Shown: piece by piece, positions 1 through 12,346 of the stretch
Position numbering within the stretch: position 1 is the stretch's first letter
Layout of the letters: each line of letters begins with the position of its first letter
NCBI GenBank assembly: GCA_015499985.1
Contig: JAAAUF010001031.1
Location: forward strand, 1-12,893
DNA: 12,893 nucleotides
Direction of reading: 5' to 3'
Origin: Haplosporangium gracile
Lineage: Eukaryota > Mortierellomycota > Mortierellomycetes > Mortierellales > Mortierellaceae
The notes under the pieces: generated by a model
What the model was told of the DNA's origin: nothing
The model's input: the letters and a program-made list of their open reading frames with translations, nothing else
The model's database searches: none
Translations under genes and position numbers: made by a program

Positions 1-64
1 CATACATACATACATACATACATACATACATACATACATACATACATACATACACACACACACA
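1..64. repeat. CATA tetranucleotide microsatellite running into a CA dinucleotide tract
   Basis: Thirteen tandem CATA units occupy about 1-52 and pass directly into a CA run ending near 64. The tract starts at the window edge, so its true length is unknown. It lies just upstream of the possible plus-strand gene at 141. It is a simple-sequence repeat with no coding potential seen. Confidence 0.95.
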
Positions 65-140
65 ACTAAAACAGGTTTCATAAACGCCCAAGTCGCCACT
101 GCTACTGCCACCGAAACCGCTAATCCGCCAAGACCTGCAA

Positions 141-1249
141 ATGGCGTTTCTTCACATGTGCTCCAACGAGAACGAGGAAGCCATGTCCCACATACTGGAT
201 TTTCACATCTCACCTCTGGTAAAGAAAAGCAAACAAAAAATAGATAATCTTCTCATGTTGCTTTCTGCGTTCGAGTTCTTTTTTTTCTCCAGTTTTATTT
301 TTCGCATGCATGGTCAGTTAAAACAACAAAAAAACGTGCTCGTTTCTTTTTGTGTACAGGTACTGTGCATGCAGTTTTGGATGGGTCTACGTGACCCTAT
401 CACCCTCTACTTCATCGACAGAGCAAGCTTTGATATGTCAGGATTTGGGGCTGGGCCTCGTCTGCGTGTGGACCGTAAGTGGATGTAATCAGACATCGTC
501 GTTTTTAAGCTCTGTTTAGGATGGCTCCCAGACACAAAAGCCAGCATATACCTATATCGTTTCTTCGTTTGTTTAAATGTGCATTACTAGTTGAAGTCTC
601 CATCTCTCCAACAAGACAGCGACCACAGGATAGAGAGATTACCATCGACGCCGTCATCGTGGAGGGAGAGGAGCAAGCAGTAGACGAAGGAAGAGAAGGC
701 GGAGACGAAGCCGAGACCGACGAGGCCGAGGATATTGGAGGTAAGGACATTGATGACGAAGAAAGTCAGAGTGATGAAAGTGACAACGACACCGAGGAAG
801 ACGAGATCGTGTCCAACAGGAAGCTCCGCATGCAGCCCTGTAGGCCAACCCCCAAGAGACGACGGGTCATTGTCGAAGAGAGGCAAAGCTATGGGAATGA
901 CCTGGAAGACAGAGTATCAGTTTGGTCAAATGACCGGAGAGACTTAAGGAAAGGACTCCTCAGGTCTAAATCTCATTCCACAAAAGACGTCCAGCAAGGA
1001 GGTGAGGGGATAAAACGTTTAGGAGATGACACAGGAGAATCCAAGTCAGCATCCCTCCTTGAACACATTTACAACGGTCTTTGCCGCCATCATGCACACT
1101 TTTGTAGCTACTCAGGTGCTTTCGCCTTCGTGATTTCCAGTGCTACACAACCAAAGGAAATTAATAACCATGCGAATATTTGTGTTGATGCCCTGTGTTC
1201 TGAACACGTTACTTCTGTGAAAGCGTCGTGGGAAGTTTTTGTGATTTGA
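141..1249 (+). CDS. Hypothetical acidic protein with a basic nuclear-localisation-like motif (spliced model, uncertain)
   Basis: I do not recognise this protein. A spliced model works in frame: exon 141-218, intron 219-359 (gtaaag to acag), exon 360-474, intron 475-590 (gtaagt to actag), exon 591-1249. It gives 283 residues. The core is well shaped: nt about 650-805 encode a run dominated by Glu and Asp, followed at nt 842-871 by RPTPKRRRV, which resembles a monopartite nuclear localisation signal. An acidic tract plus such a motif suggests a nuclear or chromatin-associated protein; this is inference. An AATAAA lies at 1270-1275, 21 bases after the stop, which supports a transcript ending here. 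Cautions: the first two exons are open in more than one frame, the tail after residue about 200 has no obvious character, and an unspliced start at ATG 521 is also possible (242 residues). The gene may begin outside the window. It is convergent with ADE2. Confidence 0.35.
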
Positions 1250-1269
1250 TATTGTGTATTGTATGCAAT

Positions 1270-1275
1270 AATAAA
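1270..1275 (+). terminator. Poly(A) signal AATAAA of the hypothetical plus-strand gene
   Basis: An exact AATAAA sits 21 bases after the TGA at 1247-1249, and a second AATAAA follows about 33 bases later. The position fits a 3'-end signal for the upstream plus-strand locus, which would end about 100 bases before the convergent ADE2 stop. Confidence 0.4.
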
Positions 1276-1362
1276 TGATAGGAGGTGTCTACTAACGACG
1301 ATAATAAATGAAAGAAGAAAAAAATGTGCACGTACATATATAACTAACCCTCATTTTGGTAC

Positions 1363-3377
1363 CTAGTGCTTAATGTACTCATACTTTTGCCAGCCGACCT
1401 GGTCAAGGGTAGCAATTTTCGCCTGGACCTCCTTCTCCATCTGCACTTGGTACTTCTCCATCCTGTCCAAGTATGATGGAATAAAGCTGCCCAACATCCT
1501 GACCGCCAACAAAGCTGCATTTGTGCTGTTGTTGATCGCCACCGTTGCCACTGGCACACCGCGCTATTATTGTTATTATTATTATTCTCATTATTATTTT
1601 TTCATTTCGATAGACAAAGTGCGAGTAGATGTTATGTAGAGCAGCACAAATATTAAGAATAAAACGCATTCAAGGGGAGAAAAACAAGAGCAAAAACTTA
1701 CAGGCATCTGGACGATAGAGTGGAGAGAGTCGACACCATCGAGGGTGCTTCCGCGGACAGGGACACCGATGACGGGCAAGGGCGTCAAAGCGGCGACCAT
1801 ACCGGGCAAGTGAGCGGCTCCACCAGCGCCGGCAATAATGACCTTGATTCCACGCTTGTCCGCCATCCGTCCGAAATGGTACATCCGCTCGGGAGTCCTG
1901 TGAGCAGAGACCAACGAGAGCTCAAAGGGAACGCCCATTTTGGTCAGAATCTTGGCCGCATCCTCCATCACTTTGAGGTCCGAGTCCGAGCCCATGACGA
2001 TCGAGACCATAGGGTCGAGGTTGAAGGGCGATTCGTCCTTGGGATCCATCGCCATGACCATGGGCAAGAGACGGTCATGGACCTCCTGCATCGAATCACC
2101 CACGACGGTAATGTGGCCCATCTTGCGTCCAGCCTTGCACTCCTTCTTGCCGTACAAGTGAGTTGTCGCTCCAGGGATACCGTAGGCGAGCTCACAGGCC
2201 TCGTAAGTCTTGTCGCCAGCGCCCAAGATGTTCAACATTCCTGAAGCCTGGACCTTCATGGCAGTCGATCCAAGGGGAAGACCCAGGATGGCACGAAGAT
2301 GGTTCTCGTACTGGGAGGTGTGGCAAGCCTCGATGGTATAGTGTCCCGAGTTATGAGGGCGGGGAGCAATCTCGTTCAACAAGATCTGGCCTAATAGATA
2401 GGAAATAGAGTCATTAAGCTTGCATGTTCTTCAATGTAGTCCGAGCCCATCGGTTATTGGTCGGGGAACAGGGGAAAAAGGCGGCGGGGGATGAACAAAA
2501 ACGAAAAAGATAAACTATTCGAGGAAGGAGAGGCGGGAATTGAAATGAGAAAGGACGTACCATCCTGCATCAAGAACATCTCAACTCCAAAAACACCGGC
2601 GCCAGAAAGACTGGTGATGGCATTCTCGGCAACCTTCCTGGCACGCTCCTGAATCGACGTCGAAAAGGTCTCGTCTGAAGTACCCGTCAAGCCACGTCCG
2701 ACCTGAGCGGGTGCAAAGACCAAGTGACAGATGCTGTTCTTGTGGACCGTCTCAACAACAGGGTAGGACCGGACCTCGCCCGTCACCGAACGAACAACCA
2801 TGACTGCCAACTCGCGGTCAAACTTGGCCCAACGCTCGGCATAAAGTGGCACACCAGGGGCGAGCTTGGAGCGAGCATCCTTAAGATCGTCCTGAGACTT
2901 GACGACATAGTTGCCCTTGCCGTCGTAGGCCATGGTCTTGGCCTTGAGCATGAAGGGGTAACCAAACTCCTGTCCTGCCTTCTCAATGGCCTCCTGATCC
3001 GGGCAATCCAACGAGTCTGCGAGGGGGATCTGGTACTTGGCCAGGTGCTGCTTCTGGAGGTACTTGTCCTGGATCAGAGTGATGGTGGCGGGGGTGGGGT
3101 GGATGGACTTGCCGGAGGCCTCGAGCTCCTTTAGGACGGTGGTATCGACGTGCTCGATCTCGATGGTGATGATATCGACCTGCTGGGCGAGCTCGCGGAT
3201 CTTGACGGGGTCCTTAAAGGATCCCTGAAGATGTGTCTGGAAGGCGTTGACCTGTTTGGCGGGAGAGTCAACAGGCTCGTCAAGGATGGTGAGCGAGATG
3301 TTGAGGCGGGAGGCGGCCTCCTGGACCATGCGACCGAGCTGACCCCCGCCGAGGATTCCGACTTTGCGAGCTTCCAT
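1363..3377 (-). CDS. ADE2: Phosphoribosylaminoimidazole carboxylase (PurK-PurE fusion), ADE2
   Basis: This enzyme carboxylates aminoimidazole ribotide in de novo purine synthesis, in the cytosol. The coding exons on the minus strand are 3377-2561, 2390-1702 and 1563-1363. They are separated by introns 2560-2391 (GTACGT...TAG) and 1701-1564 (GTAAGT...TAG). They join to 1707 nt, or 568 residues, close to the 571 of yeast Ade2. Residues 7-17 are [11 protein letters not shown], the PurK N-terminal nucleotide-binding loop, followed by an ATP-grasp region to about residue 390 that includes [14 protein letters not shown]. The PurE domain starts near residue 401 with the family motifs VMGSDSDL and SAHRTPERM, then GGAAHLPGM and [14 protein letters not shown]. 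Both domains look complete and no disabling change was seen. The Met at 3377 was chosen because conservation starts there; the frame is open upstream for 87 codons but only through low-complexity sequence. The leader is a pyrimidine-rich tract on the sense strand. Confidence 0.97.
1564..1701 (-). other. ADE2 intron 2 with an ATT-rich tract
   Basis: This is a 138-nt phase-0 intron between the codons for Pro and Arg in [11 protein letters not shown]. Its 3' half (plus-strand 1564-1605) is a near-repeat of ATT triplets. The flanking protein sequence joins exactly to the PurE consensus, so the boundaries are firm. Confidence 0.9.
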
Positions 3378-3700
3378 TTGTGTGTCTGTGTTGTTGGGAG
3401 GAGGGGGTGGGAGAGAAGAGAGTGGAGAGTGATGAGAAGAGTGATTGGAATGAGAAAGAGAAAGAGAAAGAAAAAAAAAAAAGAGATCAGCGATCTTTTT
3501 TGATATGATGCCGTGTTCACTCCTCTCCCTCTTTCTCTGTGAGTCGTACTTTGTCGTTGAAGTGGACTTTGAATCTCTTCCAAGGGGACTGCTATTGTCT
3601 CTTCCCGAAAAGGGAGTCCAAAAGATGCGGGGAAACAAGAATCGACGCAGCCCTTAATCAAAAAGTGTGTGATATTATTCAGGGGAACGTTAAATCGTGT
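3378..3700 (-). promoter_or_regulatory. ADE2 leader and promoter region, CT-rich on the sense strand
   Basis: Directly upstream of the ADE2 start the minus strand is strongly pyrimidine-rich. This includes a CTTT-type repeat with a poly-T run (plus-strand GAAA units and A-run, about 3450-3484). Such CT-rich blocks are common near start sites of fungal housekeeping genes. No TATA box or certain activator site was identified, so the promoter assignment rests on position and composition. Confidence 0.4.
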
Positions 3701-3774
3701 TCACTTTAGAAAGGGTGACTGCATTTGCGGCATGTTATTGGAAAAAGGTCCATTTAGAACACAACAGTGGCCAA

Positions 3775-3897
3775 AGACCTGGTCTGATGTGAGAGCAGGT
3801 CAATCTTTGGGCTGATCAGGTCAGTCAGACTAGTCTTAGTCCCTTTTTTGCCCTGACCAGCCCAAACATCGACCTATTCTCACACCAGGCCAGGTCT
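3775..3897. repeat. Imperfect foldback with 45-bp arms and a 33-nt loop
   Basis: The arm 3775-3819 matches the reverse complement of 3853-3897 at 38 of 45 positions with no gaps. Six of the seven differences are transitions. The spacer 3820-3852 contains a T-run. No target-site duplication was seen at the outer ends. It could be a foldback or MITE remnant, or the source of a hairpin transcript. It lies between ADE2 and MITE copy A, outside any gene. Confidence 0.85.
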
Positions 3898-4162
3898 CTG
3901 CTGGTGACACATCACCCTATCGCAAAATCTACGCCTCAAAATCCGTCCAATCCAAATATGGATTGAGTGCAACCTTGATTTTGCAAACCTAGGAATTAAA
4001 TCCCCTTACGATGTAATAATAACTGGCTTGTGGCAGCCAAGCGTTCATAGCGACGTTGCTTTTTGGTCCTTCGATGTCGACTCGTCGTCCTCCTCCCTCA
4101 TTAACTAAAAGTTTGGTTCTTAACGGGCAGTCTTCCCGTGATGGTCATAGTGTTGTCTAAAG
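3898..4162. other. Intergenic sequence without a recognised feature
   Basis: This stretch lies between the foldback and MITE copy A. No convincing coding frame on either strand, no tRNA-like sequence and no clear regulatory motif was seen. Confidence 0.5.
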
Positions 4163-4297
4163 TATTGCGCATTTCACATAAAACATTTTATTTCGGCCGA
4201 TTAGCCAGCTACGTTTTTGTCCCAAATCCATGCAAACCTCGCTCACAACTGGATTAGCGGTTAATTTTTTAACTCATTTTGGTTGAAAGGCACAATA
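4163..4297 (-). mobile_element. MITE copy A, 131 bp with TA target duplication
   Basis: A 131-bp unit (4165-4295) is flanked by TA on both sides (4163-4164 and 4296-4297). Its ends, TTGCGCATTTCACATAAAAC and the complement of the right end, TTGTGCCTTTCAACCAAAAT, form imperfect terminal inverted repeats. TA duplication and short size fit a non-autonomous Tc1/mariner-type (Stowaway-like) element; superfamily assignment is inference. It matches the complement of 10329-10469 with only four base differences plus one 10-bp gap. No coding capacity was seen. Confidence 0.85.
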
Positions 4298-4753
4298 GTC
4301 TATTTTTTTTTATTTCGCTCAGTGTGGTAGGGATTGACTTGGGCAATCGATGGTCAAGCTATGTTGGCTCGCTCGAGGCCGCGTCGTCGGTTCTGTCGTC
4401 CTTTCCTTCAGACTCTTTAAATGTTCATAATGTTTATCCAACAATAACCTACAATCCATACACCCACTTGAGTCTGAATATCACCATTTCCATCGTGGTC
4501 TCATGATAGTTTCCATGTTTATCAACCCTTCTAGCACTACCTTCTTGCGATGTAAAGTTCGACTAGAAATTCGACCTTTTCATAAATTGTTGGGCATTCT
4601 CGAAAACCATCAACCTTGCTATATCCTTGTTACACTCAATCGCACTCCATAACATATCTATTTGTTCGTCACGCTCAGCGCCAATATCCCACATAACTGG
4701 ACACGACACTGGCGTCGACTCCTTTCCAATTGTCTTGTCTCGTCCAGACGAAG

Positions 4754-4795
4754 TTGTCAGAGTTGCAACGCCCAATCAGAGTGAAACTCTGACAA
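4754..4795. repeat. Short perfect inverted repeat, 11-bp arms
   Basis: TTGTCAGAGTT at 4754-4764 is the exact reverse complement of AACTCTGACAA at 4785-4795, with a 20-nt spacer. It lies in intergenic sequence overlapping the weak open frames. No function is assigned. Confidence 0.7.
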
Positions 4796-5131
4796 TTCTA
4801 ACGTTCATGTTCACGTTCTTTGCGTTCATTCTTATGTTATTCTAACAACCTGTAAGCAAAACAGAGGAAAGGACTTAAAAGACTCGCCGGAACTGTCGTT
4901 CATTTATTCTAGACCGCTCTCCATTTTCCATCCACTCAACCGGCTTAGTATCTTTCAGATCGATTAATTTATTTGCAATTTAAAAGATAAGAAGTGTATC
5001 GTGATAACAAATGCTACAACTGATTTTTAAAATAAAGAAAGGAAAGGCGCAGAAGAGGCGAGAAAGAAGTAGCGAAACGAAGAAAGTGGTATCGTACGAG
5101 GTATTTCCTTCTAGTGGAGCGTATAGCTTGA

Positions 5132-5157
5132 GTGAGAGAGGGAGAGAGAGAGAGAGG
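5132..5157. repeat. GA dinucleotide-rich tract
   Basis: A purine tract dominated by GA units lies about 150 bases downstream of the mannosidase stop, reading CT-rich on that gene's sense strand. It is simple-sequence DNA, probably within the 3' untranslated region. Confidence 0.8.
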
Positions 5158-5299
5158 ATGACAATGGGAGCGAGAAAGTAACGAAAAAAAAAGTTGTTGT
5201 CTTTTATAGCTCGTCTCAGTACACGGTTCTTTGTCAAATAAAAATAAAAAAGGAAGCTGCATTCGCAACACCTGTCCGCAACACTAGGTTTCTAGTATT

Positions 5300-8007
<2,708 letters not shown>

Positions 8008-8154
8008 TTGAAATAGGGACGTTAGAATGATTTGTTTTGTTGTACGTAAGAGTGTCACTGCGAGTATGTGATGAGGGAGAGGAGAATAAGATAGTACGAT
8101 GGGTAGGAGGAGATCAAGAGAGTGCAAAGAAGAGGGGAAAGAGGAAGAGCAAGT

Positions 8155-8193
<39 letters not shown>

Positions 8194-8569
8194 CGATGTA
8201 TGCTATGCCAATATGTCGTGGCCCATGGTTATTCCTTCGATAGAATAATCGAAATAAATTTCCCTCAACGGCCTTATTTGCCTGACCATCCAAATGGACA
8301 AACTAAACACCCCCCTGTGTTGCGTCGAGTGCAAAGCTGTTGGTGAAGCGCTATCCGTCATTCAGAAATCATTTTTTAGCTGAGGGGAAATCATCCCACC
8401 ATGCATGGGATGGTGCAAAACCAATGGACCTATCGCGCCGCAAGCAAAAAAAAAGCCTCAGTTTTGTTTTACACGGTTCAGAACTACATTTTCTTTATTC
8501 TACCACCCCCATCCTCCCTTTTACAAACAACATAAACTAAGCACATCGGCTTCTCATGCACTCATTCTG
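8008..8569. promoter_or_regulatory. Upstream region shared by the mannosidase gene (left) and the Crypton-like element (right)
   Basis: This 560-bp stretch separates two divergent reading frames. It should hold the mannosidase promoter and leader, the insertion boundary of the Crypton-like element, and that element's own 5' region. A GAT microsatellite (8156-8193) lies about 150 bp upstream of the mannosidase start. A small inverted repeat around the palindrome CCATGCATGG occurs near 8400. The exact left end of the element was not found, as expected, since Cryptons lack terminal inverted repeats. Confidence 0.4.
8156..8193. repeat. GAT trinucleotide microsatellite
   Basis: About twelve to thirteen uninterrupted GAT units lie upstream of the mannosidase gene, followed by one imperfect unit. 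It is outside the recognised coding sequence unless the longer upstream start were used, and that start (8127) lies on the gene side of the tract. Confidence 0.95.
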
Positions 8570-10277
8570 ATGTCCTCCTCAAGCTCCATTTCTTCGCCAT
8601 CGTTGTCCCAACCTGCAACTCAAGGAACAAAGAGAAAGAAAATAGGGGTCGGCGATGGTAAGAGTCAGGAACGAACAGTTGCGCTGTATCTGTATTTGCA
8701 TTTTCGCTAATACCCCCCTCTCTTCCTCTCAATTTACCATAGATAATGGAGCGGGCAGTTCCAATGCCATCCCGATCTGGTCACTTTTGACTGAGGAACA
8801 GGTCGACTATTTCCGTATGGATGAGGCTGTCTTTGATGGTTTGGCAATGGACAACAATGGATTCATTAATAACCAATACGACAATGAGTCTGCCGACGGC
8901 CTAGACGACGATGAGGACAGCGCGGACGGTACTGCTTCATTGTTGCCCCTATGACAGCCAGAGCTTATGGCGTCCGCCAGAGCTCTTGCTCGTCGCGCCA
9001 AGAAACTACGCCAGCCATTGCCAAAGGAGGCGAACATGGAGGCAGAGGAGCAGATTATTCTGGAAGAAAATGCGTGTCGTTTGGAAAGAGAGACCCTGGA
9101 CCAATTCAACATCCGTATACAATTGGCGTAGAAGAAGGCAGGACTGGTTAAAAAGAAATGGGCCCAAGTCAGGAGCACCGACTCAGACAGATTGAAGCTT
9201 ACACCGGAGGATATGGCGGATATCTAGAGGAAGTTCCACGAAATTCGCGCCGTATACGATGCCAAAGAAGCGCGTGGACAACAGCTTTCCAAGGAGACCA
9301 AAGCTGCTTACTCTTGATACCAGGTTCATTGGGGGGTACGGTAATCGATGACCTTTTCACTCTTGGTTTTCTTCCCCGCCTTACTCCACAGCTCACACCC
9401 TTTTATCGTTATTGCTTACCATTGTCGATAGGAATGGTGTGAGCGAAAAGGATATAGTAGGACCAACATCAACAAAATCGGAGTTGAGGAAGTAGACGAC
9501 CGAGTAGAGTACAATCGATTTACTCTCTACATGTTGGAGGGACTACAGGAACACAGCACAGACGGTGGCGGCGATCCGAGTAAAGCCACTATTCCGTTTT
9601 TCGCGAAGAAGAAGTGCAGAGCTGAAGTTGTTGAGTAAGGGCAGGGCAAGAAGAAGATGGTGGAGGTGTTCGAAGATTATATTGACACACTCAGTATAAA
9701 GACAGTGGAGGCTTACATGCGTGCCGCGTCCAACCTTTTCACCAGACAACAAACCAGTGAGGCCAATGGAATGAAATACGAACCTCACCCTCAAATCGGT
9801 CCCGATCTTGCAGCACTCATCGACACCTTCAAGATTCAAATCGCAGGGAACCCCAAGTCCGAGTCCAGGAAGTACTCTACTATCGACGCGGCAGATGGAG
9901 GCGAGGTGACAAGGCTGCGACGTCTCATGAGAACTAGCTGGACACATCGATACTAGGACGAGCACCGCAAGCGCCAAAAGGCCACTGGTCTTAAGAACAG
10001 ACCAATCGCCTCCTGGTTTCACTTTATGATGATGCGAGGCGAAAATATTCGGTTCGCCAAGCTCCCACATATCAACTTCCATGCCTTCTCAGACCTGAAC
10101 AGCCCCATAATGATAAAGGACTCTAACTAACCCGGTATCTTTGCGATTGCCCTTATTATGACACAAGGAAAGTCTCTGCGATCAGGAGGCGTTACATATG
10201 GCATTTTAACCAAGAATGTCGATGTCGAGCCGTGCTCTCTCGGAGCTCTTGCTTTCTATCTTTTCCAGTTATGGGAG

Positions 10278-10504
10278 GTAGGCATTTTTTATGTGCCGAA
10301 AATCAATGTTTTATATGTCGAGCAATTATTGCGCCTTTCAACCAAAATGAGTTAAAAAATTAACCGCTAATCCAGTTGTGAGCGAGGTTTGCATGGATTT
10401 GGAACAAAAACATAGCTGGCTAATCGGGGTTCAGCGGCCGAAATAAAATATTTTATGTGAAATGCGCAATATTTGCTAACCGGATTATTCATCTCGCTCC
10501 CTAG
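10278..10504 (+). other. Third intron of the Crypton-like gene, enlarged by a nested MITE
   Basis: Donor GTAGGC follows the codons for ALAFYLFQLWE, and the acceptor CTAG precedes AACCCATTAGAC, which continues the recombinase in phase 0. The intron is 227 nt. Removing the 141-bp MITE and one TA leaves 84 nt, close to the other two introns of the element (85 and 96 nt). A CTAAC sequence just after the MITE (10475-10479) is a plausible branch site. Confidence 0.75.
10327..10471 (+). mobile_element. MITE copy B, 141 bp with TA target duplication, nested in the Crypton-like intron
   Basis: The unit 10329-10469 is bounded by TA at 10327-10328 and 10470-10471. Its terminal inverted repeats are TTGCGCCTTTCAACCAAAAT and, from the other end, TTGCGCATTTCACATAAAAT (15 of 20 positions equal, the first six identical). 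It is in inverted orientation to copy A and carries ten bases that copy A lacks. It has no coding capacity, so a transposase supplied elsewhere would be needed. Confidence 0.88.
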
Positions 10505-12275
10505 AACCCATTAGACGTGCCCAAATTTAACGACGACAACTGGCGGAACTTTTACCTTGTGTTTGGATCGAGCAAGGAGAAGCAGAATCAAACAATGCAC
10601 ACCTCGACGGAATGTCCAGGCTCTTTCGACAAGCCGGAGTCGTCACCAATCAACCCACTCACTTTTATCGTCATTCAGTAGCCAACCATGCCTACGATCT
10701 TGGTCAAGATGTTAAATCTATCGAACATCATAGAGGCTGGAAAAGAATCAAGGACGTCTCACAACCCATTACCTCAATTCGCTTCCCAAGGGCGTCGCCT
10801 ATGTTATGCTTGGCTCTACTCAAGTCAGTGCACCGCCGTTTATCAAGCGCGCTGTTCTTCGTCCGCCTCCCGAACTTCAAAGAAAAGTCTTCCCTTTCCT
10901 TGAGGACTATCACGATTGGCACCTGGACTGGTTGATGCTTTTGGATAACATTATGGAGGATCGAGACGAGTTTCACAACAGAGGCACCACGGAACGGATG
11001 CCCACCCCCAAGCGACTCTGATCTCGGTGGCGTTCTGCGTCTCAAGTTTTTACGTATGCTGGCACATCTCCGCAAGGTCGTCTTACAAGACGCGGTCGCC
11101 CTTATGAACCTCAGTTTCGATGACTACATGAACTATGCCCGCCACGATGTCTTTGATAATTTAATCTTCAAGGATGACCTGTTCCTCAAGTATCGACCCG
11201 GCCTTTTGAGTGCGATGGACAGTGCTATTCCGCTTCAATCCGACCTTCTGTCACATAACGCGCCCGCCATTCATACTGAATTTCGGAATCTGGACTCCAA
11301 GATGACGAACGGCTTTGCAGGCACCAGATCGGACATGAGGGCGTTTACTCAGGAGATCAAGTCGACAATGGACAGCAGTTTCCAACTTCTCGAGAAGACC
11401 ATATCAGCCAAGATTGGGAACGCAATGGGACAGCAATCAGACTCGCTCAGAGACTTTCTTTCGACTACTCTGAACCAGCCCAACCTTGCCTTCAGTCGCG
11501 CGACCCAACGAGTATATCAGGAGAAACAACGTATTATGTCTATCTATCAGGAAGAATTACAAGGCTCACTTGAAGTACACACACCCGGCTTGTCTATGAC
11601 TCGACCTCGCCCGCCCAGAAAAACGACCGTAGCGAACCGCAACGAGGGACACAGCAGGGGCATGTAGTGGAGCTGAGAATTCCGATGGTGGAACCAGAGG
11701 CGGAGGTGGTGTGGGAACCAGAAGTACAAGTGGTGGAGCCAGAGGTACAGGTAGTGGTGGAGTCAAGGATACTGATTAGGCGGACACAATAAGGCGATGA
11801 AAGCCCTCCAGGTCCATTATCAGCACCTTGCAACAGGGCAACTCCTGCTACCGATCCTGTAGCCTTGGTATTGGTAGATCAGACGGCTTCATTACAGCGG
11901 ATGGATGAACTGGTGCTGGAATCGGCTAAGCCTCGCAATTTATTGTTCATCGGCGACAAAGAGGTGACATACCAGATGGCCTCAAGGAGTTGTGATCTGA
12001 GGCACCACTGAAAAGAGCGGTTTTATGGCGTCGCTGACAATCCTTCAATTTGGTGACTGAACGGAATCCATGGACGCAGTGTTTTTGCACCAATGGCAAG
12101 TCAGCTGAGACGCGGTGGCGTGGCATGAGAGTTTTCCTTTGAAGAGCAACTCGTATGACCAACTGTGAAAGTACAAAAAGGATGTTGTTTATTTGGTGCT
12201 AAGGGGAATGACATCGCTCGATGACACTATCCCCATAGCAGTGCGGGGGGAAATGGCGTTTACACAGGTAGAGAA

Positions 12276-12305
12276 CTGTCAAAGGGGAAAAAAAAGCTTT
12301 GACAG
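12276..12305. repeat. Inverted repeat with 9-bp arms near the 3' end of the Crypton-like frame
   Basis: CTGTCAAAG at 12276-12284 pairs exactly with CTTTGACAG at 12297-12305 across a purine-rich 12-nt spacer. It lies in the last 80 bases of the element's reading frame. It may be chance or a 3'-end structure. Confidence 0.7.
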
Positions 12306-12346
12306 CTTCGTCCAAGAAAACAAGTTTCACAGAAAGGACCAAGCCA

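Larger units (their letters stand above)
4298..5299. other. Intergenic region before the mannosidase 3' end; only weak open frames
   Basis: This 1-kb stretch has short open frames on both strands. One on the plus strand ending near 4845 finishes in a hydrophobic segment. One on the minus strand (4775-4563) reads rather like a protein tail, with FENAQQFMKRSNF before its stop. Neither has an identifiable family, splice partner or clear start, so neither is called as a gene. The right part (after about 5000) is probably the 3' untranslated region of the mannosidase gene. It includes a GA-rich tract at about 5132-5157. Confidence 0.5.

Noticed and set aside
1720..2244. 174-codon plus-strand open frame.
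   Set aside because: It is the antisense shadow of the strongly conserved ADE2 exon 2.
4324..4347. Plus-strand VVGIDLGN resembling the Hsp70 phosphate-binding motif.
   Set aside because: Only seven or eight residues match, the following sequence does not continue like Hsp70, and the frame has no ATG start and begins inside MITE copy A.
4563..4845. Overlapping open frames on both strands, one with a C-terminal hydrophobic segment.
   Set aside because: No recognised family, no clear start on the plus strand and no supporting splice partners; both cannot be coding at once. Described only in the intergenic note.
8395..8415. Small inverted repeat around CCATGCATGG as a possible end of the Crypton-like element.
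   Set aside because: Cryptons have no terminal inverted repeats and there is no matching sequence at the right side; likely chance.
9543..10082. 179-codon minus-strand open frame.
   Set aside because: It is antisense to the recombinase frame, which has clear family motifs; the minus frame has no recognisable domain.
8952..10130. In-frame stops read as a reassigned genetic code or programmed readthrough.
   Set aside because: All three stop codons occur, frameshifts follow downstream, and the two intact genes beside it use the normal code. Decay is the simpler reading.
10410..10445. GGTTCAGC-like sequence in MITE copy B as a tRNA-type internal promoter box.
   Set aside because: It lacks the conserved GTTCGANNC pattern, has no partner box at the right distance, and is mostly absent from copy A.
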